Below are positions 8,112 through 16,640 of a DNA stretch of 64,000 nt, piece by piece. The number at the start of each line of letters is the position of its first letter. Within the stretch, counting starts at the first letter, position 1. The notes beneath the pieces were generated by a model, which was not told the DNA's origin, did no database searches, and saw nothing but the letters and a program-made list of their open reading frames with translations. The position numbers were made by a program, and so were the translations under genes. Location: assembly GCF_036039175.1 (NCBI RefSeq), contig NZ_JAYXKP010000005.1, forward strand, positions 1 to 64,000, read 5' to 3'. The stretch is from Marinilactibacillus sp036039175. GTDB taxonomy: Bacteria > Bacillota > Bacilli > Lactobacillales > Carnobacteriaceae_A.

Positions 8112-8621
8112 ATGGTACAACCCAGTTCAAAATTACACAAAGTCGCTTTACAGCGTTTAGAAGAACGAGGCGTTACATTAGAGGAAATTGCTGAACTCGT
8201 TTATGACTTACAAAAGCCTTATATCTCAGATATTTCAATGGAACTATGTGAGGAGAATGTACGATCCGTCATCAAGAAACGAGAAGTCCAAAATACTATT
8301 CTAACTGGAATCGAATTAGACGTTTTATGCGAGCAAGGTAAACTGTCTAGTCCTCTTCAAGAAATCATTCAAGAAGATGAAGGACTTTACGGGATTGATG
8401 AAATTCTAGCTCTTTCTATCGTCAATGTCTATGGGTCGATTGGTTTCACAAACTATGGTTATTTAGATAAAACAAAACCAAATCTGATTGGTAAATTAGA
8501 TGATCATGAAAATTCAGGAGAAACGCATACTTTCTTAGACGATATTGTTGGAGCGATTGCTGCTGCTGCAGCCAGTCGTTTAGCACATGCAAATCCTGGC
8601 ATTTCAGATATCATGAAATAA
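8112..8621 (+). CDS. Phosphatidylglycerophosphatase A-family protein (YutG-like)
   Basis: A 169-residue protein. Its C-terminal part contains the PgpA-family core: GLYGIDEILALSIVNVYGSIG (95-115), NYGYLDKTKPNLIGKL (about 118-133) and the metal-binding FLDDIVGAIAAAAASRLAHA (about 141-160). The N-terminal 90 residues are helical and soluble-looking. PgpA enzymes remove phosphate from phosphatidylglycerophosphate. The YutG group is shorter in membrane segments than E. coli PgpA, and its activity is less certain. Cardiolipin synthase, which uses phosphatidylglycerol, is encoded 4 kb away. A GGAGG ribosome site precedes the ATG, and a strong terminator follows. Confidence 0.8.
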   Translation: MVQPSSKLHKVALQRLEERGVTLEEIAELVYDLQKPYISDISMELCEENVRSVIKKREVQNTILTGIELDVLCEQGKLSSPLQEIIQEDEGLYGIDEILALSIVNVYGSIGFTNYGYLDKTKPNLIGKLDDHENSGETHTFLDDIVGAIAAAAASRLAHANPGISDIMK

Positions 8622-8623
8622 GC

Positions 8624-8662
8624 AAAATCCCCGATGACTATAGTCATCAGGGATTTTTTTTA
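8624..8662. terminator. Bidirectional terminator
   Basis: AAAATCCCCGATGACTA (from 8624) pairs with TAGTCATCAGGGATTTT and is followed by eight T. It overlaps the stop of the convergent membrane-protein gene. Confidence 0.85.
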
Positions 8663-9289
8663 ATCTTTGAACGCTTTTCTTTTACTCATTTGATATCCTA
8701 TAATGAAGGATCCTTCAATCAATAAGAAAAATAAAATAAAACAATACATAAAAAATGCTTCAGGTAAAGCGTTAATAATCGGATCCGTTACCGGATTGAA
8801 CAGCCAGGCATCATTATCGAAAAAGAGTTGATGGAATAATACAAACATTTGATCAAATGCAACTACTAAGAACATCAACAATACAGGGGGTAACAAACTC
8901 GCTATAAAAAACGGTTTAATTAATACCCAGTAACGTTTCGTCTTTCTTAAGAAGCGAACATAAAAATAGGTTGCAATCCCTGAAATGAAAAGAACGCCAT
9001 AATTGACATAAAACAGTCGTTTGACCTCGTAAAAGTGGAATAGCCCATCTTCTGAACTGATAAAATCTGGAAAGTTCAATTCAGTGATCCATGGAAAATG
9101 CAAGTATCTCAACAATACATAATAGTTGTTCATCAATTGGTCATAAGTTAGTCCTAAACGTTCCGGCAAATCATAATTATGAATGGCAAGCTGATATAAC
9201 GGAATAAACCATATTGTGATCGCAATGGCTGTTGATACAATCAGTAATATCAAACTCATTATGCCGATACTCTCTTTAAATCGACTCAT
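8660..9289 (-). CDS. TIGR01906 / DUF1461 family integral membrane protein
   Basis: A 209-residue protein with four clear membrane helices at about 8-30, 90-110, 122-145 and 176-200. A conserved-looking extracytoplasmic stretch YDQLMNNYYVLLRYLHFP (about 49-66) follows the first helix. This is the pattern of the TIGR01906 (DUF1461) family found in Lactobacillales, always of unknown function. Its start codon overlaps the stop of the upstream NagD-type phosphatase by four bases, so the pair are translationally coupled. The recurring linkage with YutF/YutD-type genes suggests a shared housekeeping role, which is inference. Confidence 0.8.
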   Translation of the reverse strand: MSRFKESIGIMSLILLIVSTAIAITIWFIPLYQLAIHNYDLPERLGLTYDQLMNNYYVLLRYLHFPWITELNFPDFISSEDGLFHFYEVKRLFYVNYGVLFISGIATYFYVRFLRKTKRYWVLIKPFFIASLLPPVLLMFLVVAFDQMFVLFHQLFFDNDAWLFNPVTDPIINALPEAFFMYCFILFFLLIEGSFIIGYQMSKRKAFKD

Positions 9290-10068
9290 TTAGTGATGTC
9301 CCATTCATCCAATGTTTGAACGGTATAGGTTGGTTGTTTTTTCACATTCGCTAGATCTGCCTCTTTTGTAAAACCTGTATAGACTAGCAACGTATCGATA
9401 GCATTATTGATGCCCGCTAAGATATCTGTTTCGTAATTATCCCCTACCATAAGCACTTCACTTTTCGTTAAACCGATTCTTTTCAGTGCTTCGTCCATAA
9501 TGATTGATTCTGGTTTACCAACAAATGTAGGCGTTACTCTAGTGGCCTTTTCAATCAAAGCTACAAGTGAACCAGCACCTGGAACCATCCCTCTTTCAGT
9601 GGGAAGATTTGTATCTTTATTTGTAGCTACAAAATTGGCACCTTTTTGAATCGCTAGTGTTGCTTTCTCACATTTTTCGTAAGTCAATGCTCGATCTAAT
9701 CCAACAACGACATGGTCAGGTTTATCTTCATCCACCACAAAGCCTGCTTGTTCTAGTGCTTGTTGCAGTCCTTTTTCACCGACTACATACACTGAGTTTC
9801 CTCCAAGCGTCTTCAAGTAATCAGCTGTTGCAAGAGAACTTGTATAAATTTCGTTTTCGTACGCTTCTATATCAAACCGATTCTTAAGCTTGATCGCTAC
9901 GTCTTCAGGGCTACTTGTAGAATTATTCGTTACAAAAAGAAACTGTTTCCCAGCTGATCTTAGACGTTCAATAAATGCCGGGGCTTCAACAATTGGTTCA
10001 TCCCCCTTATACATTGTGCCATCCAAATCAATCAAATAGCCTTTATATTCTTTTACAGTTTCATCCAT
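9286..10068 (-). CDS. HAD-superfamily class IIA phosphatase (NagD/YutF-like)
   Basis: A 260-residue cytoplasmic phosphatase. Motif I LIDLDGTMYKG (12-22) supplies the nucleophile D14 and the acid D16; motif II is the FVTNNSTSSP segment (about 45-54); the lysine in VGKPES (about 178-183) is motif III; and GDNYETDI (about 207-214) is motif IV. The large C2-type cap between 70 and 170 marks class IIA, like NagD and p-nitrophenylphosphatase. Substrates of this group are small sugar or nucleotide phosphates and cannot be assigned here. It lies in the leftward run yunD-yutD-this-TIGR01906. Confidence 0.88.
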   Translation of the reverse strand: MDETVKEYKGYLIDLDGTMYKGDEPIVEAPAFIERLRSAGKQFLFVTNNSTSSPEDVAIKLKNRFDIEAYENEIYTSSLATADYLKTLGGNSVYVVGEKGLQQALEQAGFVVDEDKPDHVVVGLDRALTYEKCEKATLAIQKGANFVATNKDTNLPTERGMVPGAGSLVALIEKATRVTPTFVGKPESIIMDEALKRIGLTKSEVLMVGDNYETDILAGINNAIDTLLVYTGFTKEADLANVKKQPTYTVQTLDEWDITK

Positions 10069-10111
10069 TATATAATCGTACCTCTTTTTTTAAATTTTCG
10101 TATATTGAATA

Positions 10112-10828
10112 CTACTGAGCATCTATTTTATTCTTTTGGCGTATTTTAAATTTAGTTTCGCCTTTTTGATTTTTAACTGTTTTCACTTTGTTTTCTTCCG
10201 TTTTCGGTTGTGCATTTGTGGTGTTACTTGTTTGTTGTCTATCCTTTTTGGTAAAAGCTTTTTTATTCTGATCTTTTTTGAATGGCTCTCGTTTTTTCGG
10301 ATTTGCTTTTCCTTCTTGTTTTTTAGCTTGATCGACTTTCTTAGGGTGTGTCTGTTTAGTACTCTGATTTATTTTTTTACTTGTACTTGGTTTACCTTTG
10401 CGTTTAGGTTGAGATTTTTGTTTCCTTTTCGGTTCCATTCTTTCAAGAACAAAGTACGCACAACCAAAGTTACAATACTCTGTTAGATAGTCCTTTAAAC
10501 TAGAAATTCTCATATCAATTGGAACTTTCTTGTTCTTGGAATAATAAAACCCTCTTAATCTGAGTTTTTCATAAGAAATATCACCGACGATATAGTCATA
10601 CTTTTCTAAAAAATCACTATACCTCGCTTCTAGCATTTCAAGATCTAGACCCTCTCGGTAATTCTCTACAATTTTATAGGCATCTCCATTAAGTGATAAT
10701 GTTTCGTGATCAACTTTCTTCACAAGTTTATCGTCTTCTTTTAGGTAGAGCTCTACACTGTTTTCAACTTCAGGTTGTTCTTCAATCACATCTTTGATTT
10801 CTTCTTCATTGCTTATCGTATCTTTCAT
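10112..10828 (-). CDS. YutD-family protein (DUF1027) with a long lysine-rich tail
   Basis: A 238-residue protein. Residues 40-132 form the YutD domain (LSLNGDAYKIVENYREGLD, YDYIVGDISYEKLRLRGFY, DYLTEYCNFGCAYFVLER). From about residue 133 to the end the chain is low-complexity, dominated by Lys, Gln, Asn and Thr (for example KRKQKSQPKRKGKPS), strongly basic and probably disordered, suggesting RNA or ribosome contact. The N-terminal 30 residues are acidic. Known YutD proteins are about 100 residues, so the tail is an addition. Function is unknown. The start codon overlaps the stop of the YunD-type gene by four bases (ATGA). Confidence 0.8.
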   Translation of the reverse strand: MKDTISNEEEIKDVIEEQPEVENSVELYLKEDDKLVKKVDHETLSLNGDAYKIVENYREGLDLEMLEARYSDFLEKYDYIVGDISYEKLRLRGFYYSKNKKVPIDMRISSLKDYLTEYCNFGCAYFVLERMEPKRKQKSQPKRKGKPSTSKKINQSTKQTHPKKVDQAKKQEGKANPKKREPFKKDQNKKAFTKKDRQQTSNTTNAQPKTEENKVKTVKNQKGETKFKIRQKNKIDAQ

Positions 10829-12225
10829 ATGACCCCTTCTTGTTCTTTGTTTATCGGATAACGTTTTTTTAAATAATTCCCTATTATTTTACGTAGAAAG
10901 TGCGGGAAAAGGACTTCGTATTCTGACTCTTTGGAAATTTCTGGAAAAAAAGGGACAAATAAATAATGATCAACGGACGCGACTGTATACCTTTTTTCTT
11001 CATCTACTTCTTTTCCGTTGATTAGGATTTTAGATCCTTCAATTATATCAATTCCTTTGTAACATAATTGACCAAAAACTTCTCCTCTGAAACCGAGTCC
11101 TTTGATTGGAAGTGTCTGTAATCTTTCTTTCTCACTTTCCATAGATAAGAGAAGCTTTTTGAATACTTTCCCACTCATCTTGTATTTTAGCACACGCATA
11201 GGATGCGGCAAGGCGCGATGTAAATCATCATTGGTAACACTACCTTCAATGAGTGGCTGCAAGAAAAGACCCGCGTTTAATATAGCGGTCTCTGTCTCTG
11301 CATAATCACTAATTGCATCCATTCCTATTTTCACAAAATTTGTGCATGATTTCCAGTCTACCAGAAAATTTTCCGGAATTTCTGCAATTTTCTGTTCCTG
11401 CAATAGTTCATGACCGAATTGAATGTATTCTTTAACTAAGCCTTTTTCGTTTTTAACAGGTTCTATATCAGTCAGAAGATTGATAACCTTTGCCTCTGCT
11501 AGTTTAACGGTATGGTGTTCAAAGTACAAATCGATTTGGCCAATATGTTCTCCAAATTTTCCTGCTCCAGTCAACAGAGTATGATTGATCCGTTCTCCAT
11601 TTGGTAATAGATGATGGGTATGCGCTCCTATTATAACATCTAATGAAGGAAATGTTTCTGCAATTTTTCGGTCGTAATCTATCCCCAAGTGACTGAGCAA
11701 GATCCAATTATCAATCATATCATCATATTGAGTCAACTTTTCTCTAATGCTATCAAATGGATCTTCTACATCCCATCCAAGTGGCCCATAACTGACCCTT
11801 AATGGAATCGTACAGGCAATGACACCGATGCGTGTCTGTTCCTTTGTACGATAAATTTTAATTGGCTTTGCCCATTCTGGTGCTTTTCCAGTTACTTTGT
11901 CTTTTAAGTTCGATAATAAGATTTGAAAATTAGCTTGATCATATAAATGATCTAATTGATCTTTCGTACTACCGATCCCTTCGTTGTTTCCAATTGTAAC
12001 AGCATCATATTCAGCTTCATTTAACAATCTGGTCATAGAACGACCTTCTGTTGCTTCAGTTAACGGGTGAACTCTGTCACAGGCATCTCCAATATCAAAG
12101 ATAAAGCAATCTTCAGAGCGACCCATATGCAAAGAACGCTGGCTTCTAAGAAACTCTGCAGTTCTTGGCCACGTATCTAAATGAGAGTGTATATCATTCG
12201 TATGGTATATCGTGATTTTTTCCAA
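10825..12225 (-). CDS. Cytosolic metallophosphoesterase/5'-nucleotidase-like protein (YunD type)
   Basis: A 466-residue protein of the UshA/CpdB-like two-domain group. The N-terminal calcineurin-like domain has YHTNDIHSHLD (7-17), FDIGDACD (43-50), GNNEG (79-83) and a GAHTHH metal motif (about 200). A C-terminal 5'-nucleotidase domain follows. There is no signal peptide, so it is cytosolic as for YunD. Start choice: the frame extends to ATG 12318 and includes an ATG at 12240, but the latter lies inside GGAGGG, which is an ideal Shine-Dalgarno for the TTG at 12225. That start gives the family's usual beginning. It overlaps yutD by four bases. A second, longer relative lies at 34,189. Confidence 0.78.
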   Translation of the reverse strand: MEKITIYHTNDIHSHLDTWPRTAEFLRSQRSLHMGRSEDCFIFDIGDACDRVHPLTEATEGRSMTRLLNEAEYDAVTIGNNEGIGSTKDQLDHLYDQANFQILLSNLKDKVTGKAPEWAKPIKIYRTKEQTRIGVIACTIPLRVSYGPLGWDVEDPFDSIREKLTQYDDMIDNWILLSHLGIDYDRKIAETFPSLDVIIGAHTHHLLPNGERINHTLLTGAGKFGEHIGQIDLYFEHHTVKLAEAKVINLLTDIEPVKNEKGLVKEYIQFGHELLQEQKIAEIPENFLVDWKSCTNFVKIGMDAISDYAETETAILNAGLFLQPLIEGSVTNDDLHRALPHPMRVLKYKMSGKVFKKLLLSMESEKERLQTLPIKGLGFRGEVFGQLCYKGIDIIEGSKILINGKEVDEEKRYTVASVDHYLFVPFFPEISKESEYEVLFPHFLRKIIGNYLKKRYPINKEQEGVI

Positions 12226-12354
12226 GTTCGTACCCTCCATCAATCCTTTAGATTCGTTGAAAATGTTAATAATACCTTCAACATTGATCGACTTTTCACT
12301 CTGTTTTAAAAGTAACATTTGTTCATTTAATCTACTATCCCTATTTTAATGAAA

Positions 12355-13896
12355 TCACATGAGCGGAGCAAATAATCTTAAAGTTCTTTGAGCAAGTCTT
12401 GTAGCTAAAGATTGAGAAAGTTCACTCAATAAGATTTTTTCGCTGAACGTTATTGTTTGTTCAAAATCTTTTAGCATTGCATCGATTTCTGGAACACCAT
12501 ATAAAACCACAGCGTTTTCGAAGTGCAAGTAGAGACTTCTATAATCAAAATTGATTGTACCAATAACTGCCGTTTCATCATCTACAATAATTGATTTGGC
12601 GTGCATAAAGCCTTTTGTGTATTCGTAAACTTCCACACCGGCTTCTATAAGATCTCTGTAATAAGATCGACTCGTCATGTGAACAAGATACTTATCCCAC
12701 TTTTTAGGCATGATGATTTGAACTTTCAGACCGCTTTGGGCAGCTAATGTAAGAGCCATTTCCAAGTTTTCATCTAAAATGAGATATGGTGTATAAATCA
12801 AAATACTTTTTTTAGCTTGATGGATCATCTTAACGAAAACATGCTCCCCCACATTTTGTGTGTCAGTTGGACTATCTGCGTAAGGTTGTACAAATCCAAG
12901 CTTTGGTAAAGTTGCAGCAGTTTCAAATTCTGGTAGAAGGTGCTTCATATCTTTTGCGGATAACTCCTGATCCATCGTCTGCCAGAGTTGTAAGAAAATC
13001 AACGTCTGGCCCCACGCAGCTGGTCCGGTCATTTTAATACCAGTATCTTTCCAGTGTCCGAATCTTTCGATTTCATTAATATACTCATCCGCAATATTCA
13101 CTCCACCAGTAAAAGCAATCGTTCCATCTATAGAGAGGATTTTCCTATGATCTCTATTGTTCTGCGCTGAGGTAATCACAGGGTGAAAAGGGTTGTACAC
13201 TCTACACTGAATTCCATAATTTTCAAGTTCTGCTTTAGTATCTCTAGGTAAAGTGACAAAGCTACCAATATCGTCAAACATCACTCTAACTTCAACACCC
13301 TCTGCAGCTTTTTGAATCAGAATCCCCTTTATTTCTCTCCACATTTTCCCTTCAGAGACGATAAAAAACTCAAAGAAGATATACTTTTTCGCCTCTGAAA
13401 GGGTTTGGAGTATAGCTTGGAAATAGTCTTCCCCAATAGAATAATACTCAACGTTTGTCTGAGTATACACGGGGAACCCCATCGTTTCTTGTAGATAATA
13501 CATTTGAGCCGCATATTCAGGGTATATTTTTGAAGCTTGAGCTAGATTATCTGGTTCGGTCAATAAATATGGTCTATGAAATTGATACACTTGTTTGAGT
13601 TTTTTTTGAAGTTTCTTTGTTTTTGTCTGTCGATTGAACATAAGGTAAAAAAGTGCTCCAAATACAGGGAAAATCAACACTTGCAAGATCCAAGTGATTT
13701 TATACGCTTCTTTTCCTTTTTTTCCAACTACATGTAAGGCAATGATAATAGATAAAAGTGTAAACAAAGACTCTATGACAATGGAATAGGCAACTGATTG
13801 ATTGACCATATAGGCAAATATGCTAAACTGTACAATAATTAAAATCGCTAATAGAACTCTTCTTCTAAAAATTTGAACCATCCATTTATGTATCAT
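12355..13896 (-). CDS. cls: Cardiolipin synthase (phospholipase D family)
   Basis: Joins two phosphatidylglycerol molecules into cardiolipin and glycerol at the membrane. The 513-residue protein has two N-terminal transmembrane helices (about 13-55) plus a third near 70-90, then two PLD domains. Their HKD motifs are HRKILSIDG (H250) and HAKSIIVDD (H432), each followed by GGVN or INFD as expected. Length fits the bacilli family (about 480-515). The ATG at 13896 was preferred over the ATG at 13905 because AAAGGA is then nine bases away; for 13905 it would abut the codon. No terminator separates it from the YunD-type gene downstream. Confidence 0.9.
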   Translation of the reverse strand: MIHKWMVQIFRRRVLLAILIIVQFSIFAYMVNQSVAYSIVIESLFTLLSIIIALHVVGKKGKEAYKITWILQVLIFPVFGALFYLMFNRQTKTKKLQKKLKQVYQFHRPYLLTEPDNLAQASKIYPEYAAQMYYLQETMGFPVYTQTNVEYYSIGEDYFQAILQTLSEAKKYIFFEFFIVSEGKMWREIKGILIQKAAEGVEVRVMFDDIGSFVTLPRDTKAELENYGIQCRVYNPFHPVITSAQNNRDHRKILSIDGTIAFTGGVNIADEYINEIERFGHWKDTGIKMTGPAAWGQTLIFLQLWQTMDQELSAKDMKHLLPEFETAATLPKLGFVQPYADSPTDTQNVGEHVFVKMIHQAKKSILIYTPYLILDENLEMALTLAAQSGLKVQIIMPKKWDKYLVHMTSRSYYRDLIEAGVEVYEYTKGFMHAKSIIVDDETAVIGTINFDYRSLYLHFENAVVLYGVPEIDAMLKDFEQTITFSEKILLSELSQSLATRLAQRTLRLFAPLM

Positions 13897-13932
13897 AGCT
13901 GTCATTCCTTTGTGTGATCTTTACCTATCAGT

Positions 13933-14307
13933 ATGCTCTTTTCAAGCTCTTTTGTCACGAATGTTTTTAAACTCTATTATTCGATGAATCCTCATAAACA
14001 TAGTAAATTATTAGCGCTCTTATCCATGATTAGTGTTTTGGATTATACCGCTTTAATGATGTTTGGTCTTTTATTTTCTATGAAACTGATCAGCAAATTC
14101 AATCATAAACCGTTAGCCATGTTCTTTTTCAATGGACCAGTGACTGTAGGGACTGTACTTGTTTAATGGCATATTGCTTCAATAGATATTGTAAGAGAAT
14201 CTATTTTATTCTTTGTACCTTTTTCTCTTCTACGTTTAGTAACGATCGGTCAATTTTTGTTCCGTGCCGCAACACTTAAGCCATTGTGGTCAGACCATTT
14301 TGCATAA
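13933..14307 (+). pseudogene. Broken small membrane-protein gene with an in-frame stop
   Basis: One reading frame runs from ATG 13933 to TAA 14305-14307 (about 124 residues) but contains an in-frame TAA at 14164-14166. The first part (77 residues) has hydrophobic stretches KLLALLSMISVLDYTALMMF and PLAMFFFNGPVTVGTVLV. The continuation after the stop begins WHIASIDIVRESILFFVPFS and has the same hydrophobic character, ending in LKPLWSDHFA. There is no Shine-Dalgarno before the ATG, so the true beginning may also be lost. I do not recognise the family. Preservation of the frame beyond the stop suggests a recently inactivated gene. Confidence 0.5.
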
Positions 14308-14314
14308 CAGATTC

Positions 14315-14360
14315 AAAAAAGTCATCTTCCTTCTATTTTTCAGAAGGAAGATGACTTTTT
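14315..14360. terminator. Bidirectional terminator
   Basis: AAAAAAGTCATCTTCCTTCT pairs with AGAAGGAAGATGACTTTTT around a short loop. It serves cutC on the minus strand and the broken gene on the plus strand. Confidence 0.85.
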
Positions 14361-14364
14361 ATAG

Positions 14365-14997
14365 TCAATAATCAACGATTTTTGTACCATGAAATTGATC
14401 TGTGTTAATTTTTTGTGCAAGTTCGGTCACATTCTCATGCGTCACTCCACCACCGGGAAGAATTTCTATTCTACCTTTCGCGTGGCTAATCAGTTCGTTT
14501 AACCTGTCCTGATTATGGAAGATATCTCCTGCCGATCCCCCATGTGTTAAAATACGTGTCACATGATGATGAATCAACCACTCCATTTCATCAAACTGAT
14601 CTTCTTTTGCAATTTCATCAAAGGCCATATGAAAGGTTACCTCTACATGCTTACATTTTTTCAATAACGTTTCCATTAATACACGATCGATTTTGTTCTC
14701 AGATGTTAGACATCCTAAAACGACTCCATCTGTTCCGAGTTCAATCGCTTGTTCAATATCATTTTCCATAATAATGCCTTCTTGTATCGAATACTCAAAG
14801 TCGCCTCCTCTTGGGCGGATCATTGTCATGATTGGAACAGAATAGTCCTTGCAATACTCTATTGTATTTTTAATTACACCATAAGAAGGCGTTGTTCCCC
14901 CAACTGATAAGTTATCACAAAGTTCGATTCGATTAGCCCCATTCTCAATCGCTAATGGAATTTGAGTGAAGTTTTCTGCACAGAATTCTTTTATCAT
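14365..14997 (-). CDS. cutC: CutC family protein
   Basis: A 210-residue TIM-barrel protein: KEFCAENFTQIPLAIENGANRIELCDNL (3-30) is the family's signature N-terminus, followed by MIRPRGGDFEYS (about 59-70), VTFHMAFDEI (about 118-127), RILTHGGSAGD (about 146-156) and LPGGGVTHEN (about 178-187). CutC was linked to copper tolerance in E. coli, but the enzymatic role remains unsettled. It is slightly shorter than the usual 230-250 residues. A strong AAGGAG precedes the ATG. The MetE-like gene upstream is 41 bases away on the same strand with no terminator between, so cutC may be read from the methionine T-box promoter. Confidence 0.88.
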   Translation of the reverse strand: MIKEFCAENFTQIPLAIENGANRIELCDNLSVGGTTPSYGVIKNTIEYCKDYSVPIMTMIRPRGGDFEYSIQEGIIMENDIEQAIELGTDGVVLGCLTSENKIDRVLMETLLKKCKHVEVTFHMAFDEIAKEDQFDEMEWLIHHHVTRILTHGGSAGDIFHNQDRLNELISHAKGRIEILPGGGVTHENVTELAQKINTDQFHGTKIVDY

Positions 14998-15038
14998 ATT
15001 AATCTCCTTAATCTTGCTCGCTAGAATGCATGAAATGA

Positions 15039-16166
15039 TTATACAAGTTTATTCGAGAATATCTCATCGATATGATTGATCAAGTGTGATAACTTTGCCC
15101 ATTGCTGTTCTTCTGTAAGTAGATTTCCTTCTTCAGTAGAAGCAAAACCACACTGCGGGCTAATACAAATTTTTTCTTTAGGTACATACTGAGCGGCTTC
15201 ATTAATTCGATTTTTCAGTACCTCAATATCTTCTAGTTCTGGAAACTTAGAGGTCATTAATCCCAATACAACTTTACCTTCTCCTGAGAAATGTTCAAGT
15301 GGACCAAAATCGCCGGAACGGTCATCGTCGTATTCTAAAAAGTAACCATCATAAGAAATGTCATCGAAGAGTTCCTTAGCCACTGGATAATAAGGACCTG
15401 CAGCAGCATATGAGGATTTGTAGTTTCCACGACAAACATGTGTCGTTAGTATAAGATCTTTTGGTTTATGCTCAATAATGGCTTGAATCATTTCTTTAGA
15501 TAGTCGTTTCAGCTGAAGCCATTCTTCTTCTGGAACAACTCCCCCTCTAATGCCATCAGCCGCTAAAAACCCCCAAAATACATCGTCTAGTTGAAGGTAT
15601 CGACACCCAAGATCATAAAAAGCTTGTACTGCATCGATATAGACTTTTTTGAGATCCTCTGCAAATAACTCTGCGCTTTCGTAATGCTCTTCTCTTCTAA
15701 TGCCCTCATGTAAAAATTGATTTGGACTTGGGATTGATAATTTAGCGATAGCATCGGCTCCTACTACTTGTTCCAAAAACTTATAATGTTTCAGAAAATC
15801 ATGATTTGTATTCCAACTGATTTTGCCAGTCGTTCGAACATCAAGTGGTTCACTTTCGATACCATCAGCGAATTGATACCCGTGGTCTTTTTTATATTGC
15901 TCTATTCCATTTAACCCCCACATGAAATCAAGGTGCCACCAACCTCTACGGAATTCTCCGTCCGTTACAGCTTTTAATCCAATGTCTATTTGTTTTTTGA
16001 CAATTCTACTGATTTCCTGGTCTTCTACTTCTTTTAACTGATCTTTACTAACTTCCCCTTTTTCGTAAGCTAATCTTGCTTTCTTCAATCTTTCCGGTCT
16101 CAATAAACTCCCTACATGATCAACTTTAAATGGTCCTTTTTGATTCCAAATGTTTGCTTCTTGCAC
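15039..16166 (-). CDS. MetE C-terminal-like methyltransferase (YxjG/YxjH type)
   Basis: A 375-residue protein equivalent to the catalytic half of cobalamin-independent methionine synthase. Zinc ligands are visible as H243 and C245 in THVCRGN, E278 in FLEYDDD, and C339 in ISPQCGF; the substrate aspartate lies in YLQLDDVFWG (190-199). The MetE N-terminal half is absent, as in YxjG/YxjH and the short archaeal enzymes, so the methyl donor may differ from methyl-tetrahydrofolate. The start is GTG at 16166 after AGGAGG nine bases upstream. A methionine-specific T-box leader precedes it, so expression should rise when tRNA-Met is uncharged, in keeping with methionine synthesis or salvage. Confidence 0.88.
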   Translation of the reverse strand: MQEANIWNQKGPFKVDHVGSLLRPERLKKARLAYEKGEVSKDQLKEVEDQEISRIVKKQIDIGLKAVTDGEFRRGWWHLDFMWGLNGIEQYKKDHGYQFADGIESEPLDVRTTGKISWNTNHDFLKHYKFLEQVVGADAIAKLSIPSPNQFLHEGIRREEHYESAELFAEDLKKVYIDAVQAFYDLGCRYLQLDDVFWGFLAADGIRGGVVPEEEWLQLKRLSKEMIQAIIEHKPKDLILTTHVCRGNYKSSYAAAGPYYPVAKELFDDISYDGYFLEYDDDRSGDFGPLEHFSGEGKVVLGLMTSKFPELEDIEVLKNRINEAAQYVPKEKICISPQCGFASTEEGNLLTEEQQWAKLSHLINHIDEIFSNKLV

Positions 16167-16195
16167 CTACTTCATCCTCCTATTTGTTTAGCTAT

Positions 16196-16514
16196 AAAAA
16201 AAGTCCTTGAATAAGAATCTTCTTCTTACTCAAGGACGTTAATTGATATTAGCGTGGTACCACCTTTATTTATCTATATCACTATAGATCTTACTCAGTA
16301 TGAGTCCATACTTTAAAAGCTAGACTCTCTCACTGATGCATCAATAACGGGTGCTCCCGGAAAAGTCTGATGGCATTGAACCATTCGACTGTTCTGCTCA
16401 AAGGTCATTTTTCTATCAATTTCTTGGCTCCTTTTCAGCTTCACAGAGCTCTCTTTGCAAGATAACTGATCATACTATCCTTTTCAATGCAGATAGACTA
16501 TTCAATTCTAAGAT
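16196..16514 (-). promoter_or_regulatory. T-box riboswitch, methionine specifier (AUG)
   Basis: On the minus strand the leader carries the conserved T-box sequence AGGTGGTACCACGC (about 16252-16266). It is followed by a terminator stem (GTCCTTGA... at 16223-16237 with ...TCAAGGAC at 16203-16217) and seven T. At the 5' end, GCATTGAA (16483-16490) pairs perfectly with TTCAATGC (16373-16380), closing stem I. Directly inside it on the 3' side lies ATG (16382-16384) followed by G, the position of a specifier codon plus purine. This reads methionine, matching the MetE-like gene it controls. CCGGGAGCACCCG (about 16348-16360) lies in the linker/stem III region. Confidence 0.9.
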
Positions 16515-16520
16515 AGTTTT

Positions 16521-16549
16521 AATGTACTGAACTCTATTGGGCTTGTCAA
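16521..16549 (-). promoter_or_regulatory. Promoter of the T-box transcript
   Basis: TTGACA (16544-16549) and TACATT (16521-16526) with a 17-base spacer on the minus strand, just upstream of the T-box stem I. Confidence 0.7.
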
Positions 16550-16582
16550 TAGTAATAACCGAATTCACCTGCACTTTCAATA

Positions 16583-16611
16583 TTGACTTTTAACCTGTTC
16601 TTCCATAAAGT
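16583..16611 (+). promoter_or_regulatory. Promoter of rnhA
   Basis: TTGACT (16583-16588), 17-base spacer, TAAAGT (16606-16611). It sits back to back with the T-box promoter. Confidence 0.65.
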
Positions 16612-16640
16612 ATAAAGTGCTTGAAAAAATGGAGGTACCT

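Noticed and set aside
10136..10486. Plus-strand Phe-rich open frame of 116 codons
   Set aside because: It is the antisense of the lysine-rich tail of the YutD protein; Lys codons read backwards give Phe. No ribosome site.
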